Below, one piece after another: positions 37,640-48,532 of a DNA stretch of 64,000 nucleotides; position 1 is the stretch's first letter, and every line of letters begins with the position of its first letter. The position numbers were made by a program, and so were the translations under genes. This DNA comes from Sclerodactyla briareus (Eukaryota; Echinodermata; Holothuroidea; Dendrochirotida; Sclerodactylidae): contig JAODTK010005783.1 in NCBI GenBank assembly GCA_026419785.1, forward strand, positions 186,001 to 250,000, in the 5' to 3' direction. A model generated the notes under the pieces. It was not told the DNA's origin. It did not search any database and was given only the letters and a program-made list of their open reading frames with translations.

Positions 37640-37825
37640 GGGCGGGAGGGGGGGGGGGGGGGGGTGATTTACACGCAGACGGCCAATTGCCCACCCCTTG
37701 TTTTCCCTGCTCCAATTCATCGTGCTGAGCGCTCAGCGCCAGGAAGGACAGGCATTTTTAGTTTGTTGGTATGACACGACCGGATTCGAACCCTGAATTC
37801 CCGGGGTGAAACCACTCAGTTGCAT
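37640..37825 (-). repeat. Possible tRNA-derived SINE
   Basis: On the minus strand a CAACTGAGTGGT A-box-like motif (37811-37822) is followed by AGGGTTCGAATCCGG (37780-37794), an excellent B-box. The spacing is about 13 bases shorter than in a tRNA, so part of the anticodon arm may be lost. The downstream body contains CTGAGCGCTCAG and ends in a C run on this strand. Confidence 0.45.
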
Positions 37826-38031
37826 TGCTAGATTCATTCTATTTTGCAATGCAATGTTTGTCAATAATTACACTCTCTATGGATGGTTTTTGAGAACCTA
37901 TATGCTTTTAGTAGTTGAACAAACCGAACCATGGCGAACCCTATATTCGACTTGCATTAGATCAATCAATGAAACATTATTGTGTCTCGATTTGATCGTG
38001 AAAGGTTCTCTCTTACACTTTCTTCAACAGA

Positions 38032-38729
38032 CGTTTGTTATGAAGTGGAGGCGCTAATGACCTTTGGCGGCTTTAAAGGTTTCCCTGAGCTGATTGGTAT
38101 CCTTCCTAACCAGGAGAGTGCTGTGTCCTTCAGTTGGTTCAGGAGTTTGTCGGGGACCAGCGATCCAAGGCCTCCTCGTCTCTTTACGAAGCTCTTGAAT
38201 CGGGAAGTTATCGGACCGTGAAGTCATTTCGATGGGACTCGAGACAGCAGAAGCTCTCAGAGAGATGCATCGTCATGGCTGGGTCCACTGCGATCGCAAG
38301 ACAGACAACGTCATGATTCAGGAAGGCAGTCAATCTGTATCCCCATCAAGGAACAGTAATTCAGTTGTTGGGGGATGTTGGATTACGAGGTCCGACCAGT
38401 ACGAGATCCACGCCAAACTGATAGACTCGGGGGAGCTCGTCCCCTGGGGGAAGCTAGGATGTCGCGAAACTTCCGAAAGAAGATCAAGAAGCATCTATAC
38501 ACCTACTGTCCCCAAGTAGCACCGGAGGTGGTGAAAGGTCTGGGCAAAGTGTGCCTTATAAGCCGAAATCGATGTCTACTCGCTCTGACGCCGTGGTTAC
38601 AGGACATCGTCGAAGATGCTGGAGTTAAGGCTCTAGACCAGATAGCAGACGATGTATTCCAAGGATCCGATTAATGAGACGACCATCGACCCGTTGATCG
38701 AAACAATCTCTGGTCTACTGTCCTCTTGA
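38032..38729 (+). CDS. Protein kinase, C-terminal exon (most of the catalytic domain), frame broken
   Basis: After a TTTCTTCAACAG acceptor the exon encodes most of a eukaryotic protein kinase domain, spread over three frames. In order: EVEALMTFGGFKGFPELIGI (alpha-C/beta-4 region); QLVQEFVGDQRSKASSSLYE and ALESGSYRTVKSF (hinge and alpha-D); ETAEALREMHRHGWVHCDRK and TDNVM (catalytic loop, with HCD for HRD and the Asn present, Lys two residues after Asp); HAKLID then a disrupted DFG; APEVVKG (APE motif); AEIDVYSL (the D-x-Y-S-L of alpha-F); and DPINETTIDPLIETISG with a stop at 38727, which matches the usual end of the C-lobe. Four or more small frame changes separate these blocks. The glycine loop and beta-3 lysine must be upstream. 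CDRK for the usual CDLK is one substitution. The kinase group cannot be assigned. It is either a pseudogene or a real gene with assembly errors. Confidence 0.85.
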
Positions 38730-39178
38730 ATCACTTGGAAGTTATTCAGCTTTGACTTCCTGCAAATCGGACTAACCACAATGATTCAGCCTTTCGATAA
38801 CTCGTGGATCGTAAAATCGGCGATAATAAGTTATTTCACAGATCATTCGAACGGAATTCTAATACTTCATCACCACGGCGATTTTGACTAACTTCGGACC
38901 TAAAAAAATAATCGAATGTTATATTGTATTAAGACTAATCCAATGCCAGGTCTGTCAACACTAGCGATTTGACCGTTGAATTCGTAATATCGTACTACCT
39001 CGACCTCGTAAATTCGCCGACGTACCTGCGTTTAGAGGTAGATCCGGAAAAATCGCTTTATTCTCGCTCCGACCCGTAGTGCTTTATATCTCCGTTAAAC
39101 TGTTGATTACCCAAAATGTGTTGGCTTACAGTATGCCATAGCTACCTTTACCAGCGACACCATCTTGCATAACACCTA
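38730..39178. other. Region 3' of the kinase exon
   Basis: No clear AATAAA polyadenylation signal closely follows the kinase stop. The sequence is otherwise anonymous. Confidence 0.35.
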
Positions 39179-39249
39179 TACATACATACATACATACATA
39201 CATACATACATACATACATACATACATACATACATACATACATACATAA
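39179..39249. repeat. (CATA)n microsatellite
   Basis: Roughly 18 near-perfect copies of CATA, ending in TAATACATACCTAC. Confidence 0.98.
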
Positions 39250-39599
39250 TACATACCTACATTATTTTTTCATTCTATTCTGTATACCATCATGTCGAAG
39301 TGTCATCTTTCTTTTCTTTTTAAATCGGCACTCCGATTGGATCAGAGAATATAATTCAATATCTATATGGCGTGATAGCTAATTAAAAATAGGAAAAAAT
39401 AAATATGACGTCCATTTTAGATGGTCATTGCTTCATTATCAATTTTCGTGCCATTAATCGGTGTTATAAATTATCCTAATAGCCAAATGCAGTGCCTTCA
39501 TACTCGCTGTGAAATGACTTTCGATATGAAAAGAATTTAACATTAAGGAATTGAATGCGATGCGATTGCGATTGTATGGACCTTCTACACCTTGTGTTC

Positions 39600-39900
39600 C
39601 AGTAGTGTATCTTGCTTACTGACGAGGTGTCCAGACTTTGACCTTTGTTGACCTCAGATGAAATTGGACCAGACCTTAAAACAATAGGGATCATCTACTC
39701 GAGATGGCCAGCCCCCATACCAAGTAAGAACTTGCTTTACGTTTGCATGCATTTGGTAGTTATATATATTTACGAAGTTTTTTCCGACTTTGACTCGTAT
39801 TGACCTCAATGACTTTGGACAGATAAAAAAAACAATAGAGATCACCAAGTACATATGGACCACCTACATACCGAGTGAATGAATCATCCGCACCTTTTGT
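39600..39900 (+). repeat. CAATAGGGATCA-type tandem repeat, two monomers
   Basis: Two monomers about 160 bp apart each have a TTGACCTC block, then AAAACAATAGGGATCAT or AAAACAATAGAGATCAC, then CATACCAAGTAAG or CATACCGAGTGAATG. The same order of motifs occurs near 44060, 55000 and 59690, and in reverse in 21670-22640. Confidence 0.8.
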
Positions 39901-39902
39901 TC

Positions 39903-40588
39903 CCTAGTTGATCGTTTGGGTGGTAGAGATTATGTTTTGGCCGACGTATCGGCAATGGTGACTGATATGGGGGAGGGGTCTAGGGGAGGTGTCCCCCTTC
40001 CCTTGCATAAGACCCATCTCCCCCCTCCTCCCTCCCCCCCCCCAAAAAAAAATCCAAGCCCTCCCCGAGGAAAATTTTGAATATTTGAAAAAAACGTTTT
40101 TTTTTTTTTCCTCCTCCTCAGATGCAATTGGTGCATATTTCCAGTAAACTTGGGGCGTGATCGTAGTAATCTACTCGACCCCGCTCACCACGTTAAGCGG
40201 GACAATTTCAATTTGCCGACGACTGGTCCCTCGTCCAATTGCACCGACGGCGAGGGCCCGTCACAATATAGTTTGCTACTGGCGTGTCATTTTCTCTGCC
40301 GACGCCTGAATGGGCCAATTAGTGGAAGAGCAAAAAGTCGAAATAGCCGATAATAACGTATGGCTTCTCGTTTTTTTATATTCCTCTTTCCAGTACCGGT
40401 CTTCCCCTTCACTCCCGTACTTCCTTTGTCCTTTCCCTTATCCTCTTTCTTCTTTTTTATCCTCTCCCTTTCCCTCTTTTCCTCCCCCGTTCTTCTTTTT
40501 TCTTCCATTCTCCTTTTTGCTGACCCGACCGACACGAAAAATTATTGCAGGGTGTGACACCCCCCCCACCCGCTCGCTACGGCCCTTG
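39903..40588 (+). mobile_element. hAT-like MITE, family A copy 1 (left end worn)
   Basis: This copy is homologous to 48533-49255 in order: ATTATGTTTTG...CCGAC, GGGGAGGGGTCTA, AAAATTTTGAATATT-like, AGATGCAATTGG, CTCGACCC...CTCACCACGT, a CT-rich tract (40380-40510) and GGGTGTGACACCCC. It ends GCTCGCTACGGCCCTTG. The left terminal motif is not intact. Proline/serine- and lysine-rich frames here follow the CT tract and are not genes. Confidence 0.75.
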
Positions 40589-40754
40589 GTGTACCTGAGT
40601 TGCACTGGGAATCATGGAGTTTGTGCATGGGATGATTACAGTATCAGCATGTGGAGCGACCATCCAGTGTCCATGAACCAGGACGCACAAGGGCAGCAAA
40701 CAGTGCTTTAGATTCCCGCATCAATGCAGCCTGAGGAAGAAATGTCTATTAGAC

Positions 40755-41012
40755 CAGGCGCGTACCGAGAAAATTTGTCTGTGGGGAGGGGGGGGGGGCA
40801 AGGTCGGAACCCAAGGGAAGTGCGCCCTATGAAGCCTCACTCTCTGCTGCAAATAAGTACAATTAGAGGCCCTTAGACACGAGCTGCTTTTACTGCAATT
40901 TGCTGAATCACAGCTGCAAACCTCTACTGAACTGCCAAAAACTAAGTTTTTGTAAAGATTTATTGATACTTGGGTCATGGGGAAAGGGGGGGGGGGGGGG
41001 GCTACGCCCCGG
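40755..41012 (+). mobile_element. hAT-like MITE, family B copy 2, with target duplication
   Basis: The left end is CAGGCGCGTACCGAG and the right end GGCTACGCCCCGG, imperfect inverted repeats around the consensus CAGGGGCGTAGCC. CTATTAGAC (40746-40754) before it and CTATAGAC (41013-41020) after it form an 8-bp target duplication with one extra T. The interior matches 20175-20468. At about 258 bp with no coding capacity this is a MITE, and with the 8-bp duplication it fits hAT. Confidence 0.8.
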
Positions 41013-42724
41013 CTATAGACAAACAGGGGGCAGGGTTGAAGGTTTTTGAACGAGGAATATCATGTGATAATTTTGCTGTATATAGTCATGAAAGAAAATG
41101 AATGAAAGGCACAACCTTGCATAGTCATTCGTCGCCGTCGTTTAAAACAGTTGTGGTCGTCATTGATCTGAACTAGTGATTTATTTTCAACAACAACAAA
41201 ACAAATAGTCAAGTATTAAGAAATGCTGCAATTGCATTAGCAGTAGTTATAGTTGTCAATAGAACCACTTTTTGAAAAGCGACATGAAAAAACATCCCCC
41301 TCTTCCCAGCCATTAAACACACAAATCAGAAACTATGATATATATACATGGTCTGAGCAAACGAAGAGGGACAGGCAAAGTACCTGGATGGGACAATCGG
41401 GAACTCGATGACAGGCCCTAGATACCAAGGAAATCACAATGCATTGTTGTGTTCTTGTGCAGGTCGTAGTTAGGTAATCATTTATAATGTAGGGTGTCAC
41501 AAACAGACACATGCAAACATGCTTGACCAGATAAATTTCTTTTGCCTGCCGGCTGCAGCAAGAAGTTAGTAGAAGTAATAGAATTTTTGAACGGTTTTAG
41601 CAGTATGTTTCGTGACTTCTGGAATGTAAGTACAAGTTGAAATGAAGGCAATGTCGTTTTAGGAATAACTTACTGAATTACTGTGCATGCAGGAAACGTA
41701 AGAGAATAACATGTGTACAAAAAACAACTTGAAGGATGAATTAAGTATTTGCTACTACAATCCTCATGTACCTGGCAATTGCAACTTCAGAGACTGCACA
41801 AGACTACACAAAATCTGAGACAGACTCCTGAGCAAGCGATTTCATCGCTTGGAAAAATGCGATCCTGAATCATTGGAGGAGCTATTCGGTGGCTCTATAT
41901 AAAAATTATATTGCGATGTATAAAACAAGGCAGTGGTATTTATTGTCATGCCCCCCCCCCCCCCCCCCCCCCCCCCCTCCCCACTTCTCTCTTGATGTCA
42001 AGATAGCGCCGAAGAGGTATGTCCTGAATAGGGGCCCGAATTTGTTCGATCCACTCTCAAGCCAGCACGCCGTTGAAGCAAAATGCGAAAAATCATAAAG
42101 CCTAACATAATCAGGATGGTTTGCATAAATCAAGGCTATTTTCCAATCCCGATCTCGCCAGTCCCGAGACACGTGATATCTGGAGAAATAGGATGTCGTA
42201 TGCGGCACTTGGAAAGGGGTACCGTAGTGGATATCTGTTGCATCTTCTACGCACTTTGAGTGGCATGTTTGACGGAGAAAGTCCTGTATCGACTGTACTA
42301 CTCTGTAAAACAATCTTCGCTAAGGTTTTTATTTATTCTATTATGAATCACTGTGGATGGTTATAAAACATGTTAGAATCGTTTGCCTCAGAGAGATAAA
42401 AAGAAAAACCAGCAGGAAACGGCCATAAAATCAGTCAAAGGCGAAACTCTTGAGGCAGAATTAGAAAGCTAGCCCCTGCTGTTGTATTGCCGCCCTTTTT
42501 ATTGTTAAAAGAAAACACAGAGATCCTCTGTCCGTGCGTCCCGTCAGTGTGTGCGTTTAATGTTTGTATTTGTGTGCCCGTCTGTTCCTTTTTCCCAAAT
42601 TTTCTTACTCTCTGTCTGAGTCTGGAGTCTGTACTCTGTCGTCTGTGCGTCCTCCACCACTGAATCCCTCACCACGGGGTAGTCACAAATAACTTCCTCA
42701 ACTCTGTCCTACTTTTGGTATACT
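41013..42724. other. No gene recognised
   Basis: Anonymous sequence. A run of about 28 C lies at 41950-41977. A 135-codon minus-strand frame across it is mostly glycine from this run plus unidentifiable residues. Confidence 0.4.
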
Positions 42725-42970
42725 AATGATAATATCTCGTTCTTATATAGCGCTTTTTTTTCCTTTCCAGGTCGAAGACTGCTCAAATAGCTTACAGATA
42801 TCACCCCCCTGATCATAAGTGATGTCCACACCCGTACCATACAGCACCACTTCTTGCTTGTTCGCCAACGGACCATTTCAGTAACGTCACTTCATCGTGT
42901 CCCCCGGGGACTTCCCAATATAAAGCAGCCACATAACGCTTCACAGGTCACCCTACAAGGTACGACGGCA
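42725..42970 (+). repeat. SINE-like dispersed repeat, copy 2
   Basis: It begins with CTCGTTCTTATATAGCGCTT, a widespread fish/echinoderm repeat motif. It continues with CCAGGTCGAAGACTGCTCAA-type sequence, then GTGTCCCCCGGGGACTTCCC, AATATAAAGCAGCC and GGTCACCCTACAAGG. The second half matches 6750-6850. It contains no ORF. Confidence 0.65.
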
Positions 42971-43274
42971 CTTTAACACGTGTGGTGGCGTAGAACGCTT
43001 GTCTCAACAGCCCGCGGAAAGTCCTTCGTCGGCTTCCACACTCGTCTGCCGAACCTCCAATCATGTTTTGCAGTCTGTGAAGTCTCCTACCGACTGAGTC
43101 TAATCCGCCTCCATTAAGATTGCGACTCTGCCTTGCATAAATAATATTTATCATAATTATGTGAACCGCCATCTAACTTTTGATGGATCTAACTTTTTTC
43201 AGGTTTAATAAAATTTTATAGGGCGGTACTGGAACGTAGGGATTAACGACACTTAAAAGAAGCGTCTTATGGTG

Positions 43275-43690
43275 AAAAAACGTCTCTGATCTGAAAACCC
43301 TACATATAGGAGAGTCAGGAGAGCGCTTGGGGGTAAGACTAAAAGAGCACCAGAAGGACTGTGACAGCCTCCATGAGGAGAGAAGATTTACAGAGCGGGA
43401 AAAGGTAAGCTAAAGCATCATTCCCAAATCGGCAGTCACCGACCGATACACAATAACAGAACCACCTTATAGACTGGGAAAATACTAAAATCATAGATCG
43501 GGACAGCAACAGAAAATCGAGGCTAGTGAGGGAGGCGATTTGAACAAGACGAGACGTGGGAACTGCTACAACAGAGATGAGGGCGCGATCAAACTGTCAC
43601 ATGTCTACGACATATTGCAATATGCGCCATCACTGAGGGAAAAGAGTGGTCATTTCCGTTGGAAGGCGTCGTGATGTCGAGACGTCGAAA
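43275..43690 (+). mobile_element. Penelope-like element fossil, C-terminal GIY-YIG endonuclease region
   Basis: The plus strand encodes recognisable parts of the GIY-YIG nuclease that closes Penelope-like retroelement proteins: the YIGESGERLGVRLKEHQKDC region, then, further on, the segment aligned with the conserved R-x-x-x-EA-x-x-I helix, then NRDEGAIKLSHVYDILQYAP, the typical N-R-D-x-G-x-x-x-LS-x-x-YD ending. Only the last 130 or so codons are present; the reverse transcriptase is absent. The copy is broken, with several breaks, and looks old. A related GIY-YIG-bearing retroelement clade is the alternative. Confidence 0.65.
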
Positions 43691-44059
43691 CACAAAATTT
43701 TAATTCTCTTTGGTAAGTGTAACGAGAAACTCTTTATAATTCGTGTTCTAACCTGATGCATTTTTCAAGAACAGTAGAAATTATGCTCCAACAGTAAAAA
43801 GTGTGGGTAACCCATTTACCATATGAGCTTTATTTCATCTATGTGGGGTCATATGTGTTACAAGCTAAATTCAAAAATAATCAATTTTCTATCTCTCCAC
43901 TGCCACATGAATTGGCTACCAATCCACACCAAAAACAATAAGGTTCATGTATTTCTTATAGGGGAGCTGGGCATGACGTTCGTCTTAATCGGACCAGGCA
44001 TTCTAAACTTGTGTTAACGAGATTTATACTTTCTTTTTTACTCATTTCTCACTAGTTCA

Positions 44060-44600
44060 CCTTTGACTTGACGCCCCGAAATAATAGGGATTATGTCCCA
44101 TTTCGGGAAACTCACATACCAAGTGTGTGACACTAACTACTTGTCAACACGATACCTAACGCTCGCAAGCATCTTAGAGGTCAAATTAGACATGTTGGTC
44201 GCACACATACCGTTTATGGCGTAAGTTCAAGATCATTCAATGTCAAGGAGAGGGGGGGGTTGGATAAAGAACGCTTGTCATCACGATAACTAATTCGTTG
44301 AAAAATGATTTTTTTTTTTTGGCATTAGGTCAGGTTCATGAAAGAAAAAACCTCAAAAACTTGTCAGCACGATATTTTATAAACAAGCATGTATCAAGTT
44401 CAAATTATCTATGTGAGCTTCACATGTATCGCTCAGGCGTTAGGCAAGGTTAGGAAGATTCACCCTTGTCCGCATGATATCTGAATAACCTAAACATGTA
44501 TTCAGCTCAAATTAGGTATGTAAGTAAGTTGCAAGTGAGGATAGGAGTTAACCGACTAGCCTATTGTTTTTTGGGTAAAGATGAGGATCTTATAATCTCA
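44060..44600 (+). repeat. Degenerate GTCAACACGATA/CAATAGGG repeat block
   Basis: Motifs CTTGTCAACACGATAC (44146), CTTGTCATCACGATAACT (44275), TTGTCAGCACGATATT (44361) and CTTGTCCGCATGATATC (44465) are spaced about 85-130 bp apart. AATAATAGGGATTATGTCCC is at 44080. These are divergent members of the family in 21670-22640. Confidence 0.75.
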
Positions 44601-45249
44601 GGATAGGCCAAGCTTCACAATACTGTAAGCACAGTGTCTGCATTCTATCTTTCTATTTCAGTTGTTTTGTCAGATACTTTGTGGGACAAGATATGTCTAC
44701 AGAATCTGTTGATTTGAGTTTTTGTTTAATATATGGCGGGAGTCGCTTGTTAGTAGCTGGACAGGCGTAACAATTGGTGGTAATTCAGCACTTCGAAATG
44801 TATTATTATATGTCATAGTATAACACCATGAACAACTGATGAAATAAACGGAACTCAATGAACTGTTTTTAATCTTAGGTTGTACTTGCGCATAATACTA
44901 CTTTGCCCCAAATATAATAGTTTCATACTTCGGCAAGACCGTAAAAATCCATTGAGGAGTTTTGAATGAGTGATTCTTTGCAAAAGTTAAGTAAGATGGG
45001 GTACAGCGGTAAATATTCACGCAACTCACTGCTAAGGCCTCGGTTGTCCTCATCAACAGTCATTACCTCTGGTCGTTTCCTTTTTAATCCCTAATTTGTG
45101 AATAAGACTTCAACATAATACCCACAGGTATTATGATTTCTCATTACCATTACCAGCCTGCTACTTCTAAACGATTTCTACTCAGTTATCATCGAGATCA
45201 TAAGCACAAGATATTACTGCATGCTGTAAGTGAGAATACAGAGAAGATT
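44601..45249. other. No gene recognised
   Basis: AT-rich anonymous sequence between two repeat blocks. Confidence 0.35.
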
Positions 45250-45640
45250 TGTTGTCCCACCGCGAGCCCATCTGGGGACCACATGGGGTCAGTCCGGTTC
45301 AGGGGGGTCAAGGTGGGCTAGGGATGGCCCACGTCAGCCCAAAATGGGGCCATGTGGCTAACATGGGTTCAGTCCGTACCAACACGGAAAGGGCTGCCCC
45401 ACGTCAACCACATGGGGCCATATTGGCCGTGTATGGGATTGGTGAGCAGACTGTTCGTGGGACCGCCAACTGAGGTCCCCACACGGGGGCCCAGCATCCC
45501 AGTCCCGCCGGTTTGACCCCCTGTGGGCCCGACTAGAAACCGCGGCAAATCGAGGTGGGGGCCCGAACGGCCACCCATGTGGGGCCCACATTGGCTCCCA
45601 TGTGGGCCCCGCGTGGGGCCCATTTGGGGATGTGGCTGTG
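45250..45640. repeat. GC-rich degenerate repeat of CATGTGGGGCCC words
   Basis: The words CCATGTGGGGCCCAC, CACATGGGGTCAG, ACATGGGGCCATATTGG and their complements recur irregularly through 390 bp that are much richer in G and C than the flanks. Because the words are near-palindromic, both strands give long proline/glycine frames. No period is constant. Confidence 0.7.
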
Positions 45641-45686
45641 TTACTGATATGCACTGCTTCGCATAGAGATTTTCTGGGAGGTGTGC

Positions 45687-45960
45687 AGGGGCGTCGGAGC
45701 ATTTCAAAAAGTGTGGGGGCACATCGAATGCACATTACCATCTAAGAAAGCTAGCGCCAACCATCGGTTGCGCGGAGCGCACATGAAAATTTTCAGAATT
45801 AGGGCCATCTTCAGTACGAAAATGGAATGGATGTTGTTCAAACGCCTGTACAAAGAATTTAGAATCATTATAATAAGGGGTCCGGGGAATCAATTATGGG
45901 TTATCCGGCTTCTCGTCAGAGGTGGAGGGGATTGGGTAAGACCCCGTTTGTTCGTATGGC
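45687..45960 (+). mobile_element. hAT-like element, family D copy 2 (one end)
   Basis: CAGGGGCGTCGGAGCATTTC, GTGTGGGGGCACATCGAATG, CTAAGAAAGCTAGCGCC and CATCGGTTGCGCGGAGCG match, in order and as the reverse complement, the right end of the element at 11098-12116. The similarity fades after about 45820, and no second end was located. Confidence 0.65.
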
Positions 45961-47849
45961 TTGATCCTGACCTACAGGCATATCAGCGGCGAAGCAGAAG
46001 CTCTAACCGTTACTTTGCATTCATTTAATTATTATGTTCCTCCAAAGAATGTAACATAGCCTTATTGTAGGAAAAATCGAGAAATTACCAAATCTTCGAA
46101 TAAGACTAAACATAGGTTCAGTCACAAACTGTCGAACATTAGGTGACTTCGAAGAAAACATTTATAGTTCAATTTGTTGTCGTCCTGATTTTATCCAACA
46201 TTGTAGCCTATGTGTATAGTCCACGCTTTGTCTATTTGTCTAATTATGCCTAAACATATATTTGTCTGCCTCTGCCTTAACATTCAATCCGACTGGATTT
46301 TGTTCACACCGTCGACAAGTGCAAAGTAATGCATATTGGCTTTTACAATCGCAAGGTATGATATCGACCAGGTGAATTCAGGAAAAAGATCTTTGGGGTT
46401 CAGTCCGGGTTTTGTAACCTTCTAAGCAGTGTACAAAATCTGCTACAGAAGGAAATGGATTGGATCCTTTGCTTAGTGAAGCGTCATTTCTGTTTCTTTG
46501 ATGAATATATTGTTTTCAGGCTTTTTAATGAATCGCAACACCTCACTTCGAAGTCAGTTTGAAACCCTCACTTCTCGAAAGAACAATTCGGGATCGGAAT
46601 TATACCTACAAAAGAGGGCCACTGCAGATTGCCTGAGAGACTACCGTATGAGAATTCCGAATTGAAGCAATTACGGTCTACCCCAGTGGAAGCTGAGACG
46701 AATTCCAAAACTGATTCAGGTTTCCAAAATAATCCATGGATTAGATTCGTTTTTTTTCTCTCGATGTCCTTCTCTGAGTTCCCCGATGTTACTAGTAATG
46801 GGTTCCATCGCAGTGAGCTTCGCGGCGAGCGTGGTGATGAGACATTCAGAGTCATCAATGGTGCGAATAACCTCCCAGGAGTTGTTGTTTTCTCTGAGAG
46901 TGTGATGCCTTGGCGAAAAAGAAAAAAAACAGTATTCTTCAAGGATGTAGGAATGTGGGCGTATTTTCAGGTTTTCGGATGGTGGTCTCCTCGTGGCAAA
47001 GGGTCGTCATGAGGTTCCATCCTTCCTGATATCCGGATGAACTTGGGAACCTAGTCTAAACCTAAACTAGGTAGCTGTGCCCGGTTTCTATGATAGCGGG
47101 AAATTGGGAGAGGGGTGGCCGCTTTATCCCTTCAGTTTTTCGTGGATCTATGCCAATGACAAGTCAATGTTCATTTTTAGGTGCTATATACACCAAAGTG
47201 CCTCCAGCAAACGCCCTGTCCACGTACTGCTATAAATAGACGAATTGTCAGATTAATCAATGTGTTGTTAGCAACAATTCGGCTTACAAAGGAGTGCAGA
47301 AGGATGCAAGGAAAGTGTGTGGGACTCACCTCCCTCAATTTTCTTAGGTTAGATGATCAAAACTGACGTCATTTTTATTCCTAGCCGTAGGAAACAGGAA
47401 TCTATGCGATGTGAATGTGTGTGTGTATGGTGTGTGGACAGGACCCCCTGCGAACGATTTTATACTGGGGGTGCTGAGCTCTCCCGACGAAAGACACCTC
47501 ACCCTACCCCCTACAGGAAAACCTATAATTTCGTCATTTTCATTTTTCAGATTTTTTCTCTGGAAATTTTTTATACGTTTTTATAGTTAGTTCATTTTAG
47601 GATAGAGTGATTCCGATCCTGACGCACTACAGCATGCCCATGATTGTACCGCCGATAACGGTACTCTAATTTGTTAATTAGCAGCACGAGGCAAGGACGA
47701 TGCATGAGCAAGAGCAAAATAACAGTGAACAGCAGGGAGTAATAGCCAGGTTCTGGTGTAAGGGGAAAAGTTAACCCATTAGGACAGCGGTCAGTGAGGG
47801 TATAAGGGGAGGAAGTGTCCTGCTCTTCATCTTATCACTCAGTGCGTGG
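45961..47849. other. No gene recognised
   Basis: About 1.9 kb with overlapping open frames of 124-127 codons on both strands at 46568-47012. One minus-strand reading contains LITTLAAKLTAMEPITSNIG, with coiled-coil-like spacing, but it has a proline and I cannot assign it. Confidence 0.35.
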
Positions 47850-48070
47850 AGAATTTTTGAGTGGGGGGGGGGCTGACGTTTGTAGAGGACATGGGGAGGG
47901 GTCTAAGGGGAGGGGGAACCCCCTCCCCTTAGACCCTTTGGAAAATTTTTGCATTCGATAGTTCGCGAATGCAATTTGGTGTAATATAGCACACTTATAC
48001 ACCATTCCATTTGGGGGAAAAAATTACATTTTCACGATTACGATTTGGTGCATTTTCTTTCTTTCCAAAT
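47850..48070 (+). mobile_element. Family A-like MITE piece
   Basis: TTTTTGAGTGGGGGGGGG, ACATGGGGAGGGGTCTAAGG, a C-run mirror, and TGGAAAATTTTTGCATTCG resemble the first third of 48533-49255 and the piece at 62636. GGGGAGGGGGAACCCCCTCCCC is itself a hairpin. Confidence 0.6.
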
Positions 48071-48359
48071 GTGAAGGAGACCAAGAGCCTTGAGGTTGGT
48101 TCAAATCACACTCTCTGGCTAATGCTAGCTAACTCTGTTTTAACAACTGTTCCAACTTGAAATAGCGCTATGATAGGACGTTGTTACGGTCACCCACCTT
48201 TAAAATCTCGGGGACTCACTATACTGTAGGTGTTTCTGGTGATTACGACCAATCGCTTGATTATAAAGCCTTGTTAAAAGTTTTAATGTTTGTGAAATGA
48301 GGAAGATCTGATTAATCACAGCAAGAGTAACTGGGAGCAGCTAATACCATGCCGATGTA

Positions 48360-48532
48360 ATCACTTCACCTCGCAGGTGCCCATTTAACCCCTGGGAATA
48401 GAGGAGCACTGGGTTAAGCACCTTTGCCCAAGGGCATCGGCCGGAAAGCTGATGCGTTTTTTTGTGGGATCAAACTGTATGTTCTCGCTATTGCATCTTG
48501 AGCTCATACTACTGAGCTAATCGATCTCCGGT
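48360..48532 (-). repeat. tRNA-derived SINE
   Basis: On the minus strand GATTAGCTCAGTAGTATGAG (A-box core at 48509-48520) and CAGTTTGATCCCAC (B-box, 48464-48477) are spaced as in a tRNA gene, so a tRNA-like head is clear. The body follows: GCCCTTGGGCAAAGGTGCTT, AACCCAGTGCTCCTCTATTC and AAATGGGCACCTGCGAGG, a core well known from fish and marine-invertebrate SINEs. The head lacks good acceptor-stem pairing, so it is not a working tRNA gene. A MITE sits exactly at its 5' edge. Confidence 0.85.

Noticed and set aside
41889-42313. Proline- and glycine-rich proteins around 41.9-42.3 kb
   Set aside because: They depend on a run of about 28 C whose length is unreliable.
46568-47012. Overlapping 124- and 127-codon frames on opposite strands, one with coiled-coil-like spacing
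   Set aside because: Neither strand has a family match, start context or splice partner; the mutual overlap suggests a stop-poor stretch.
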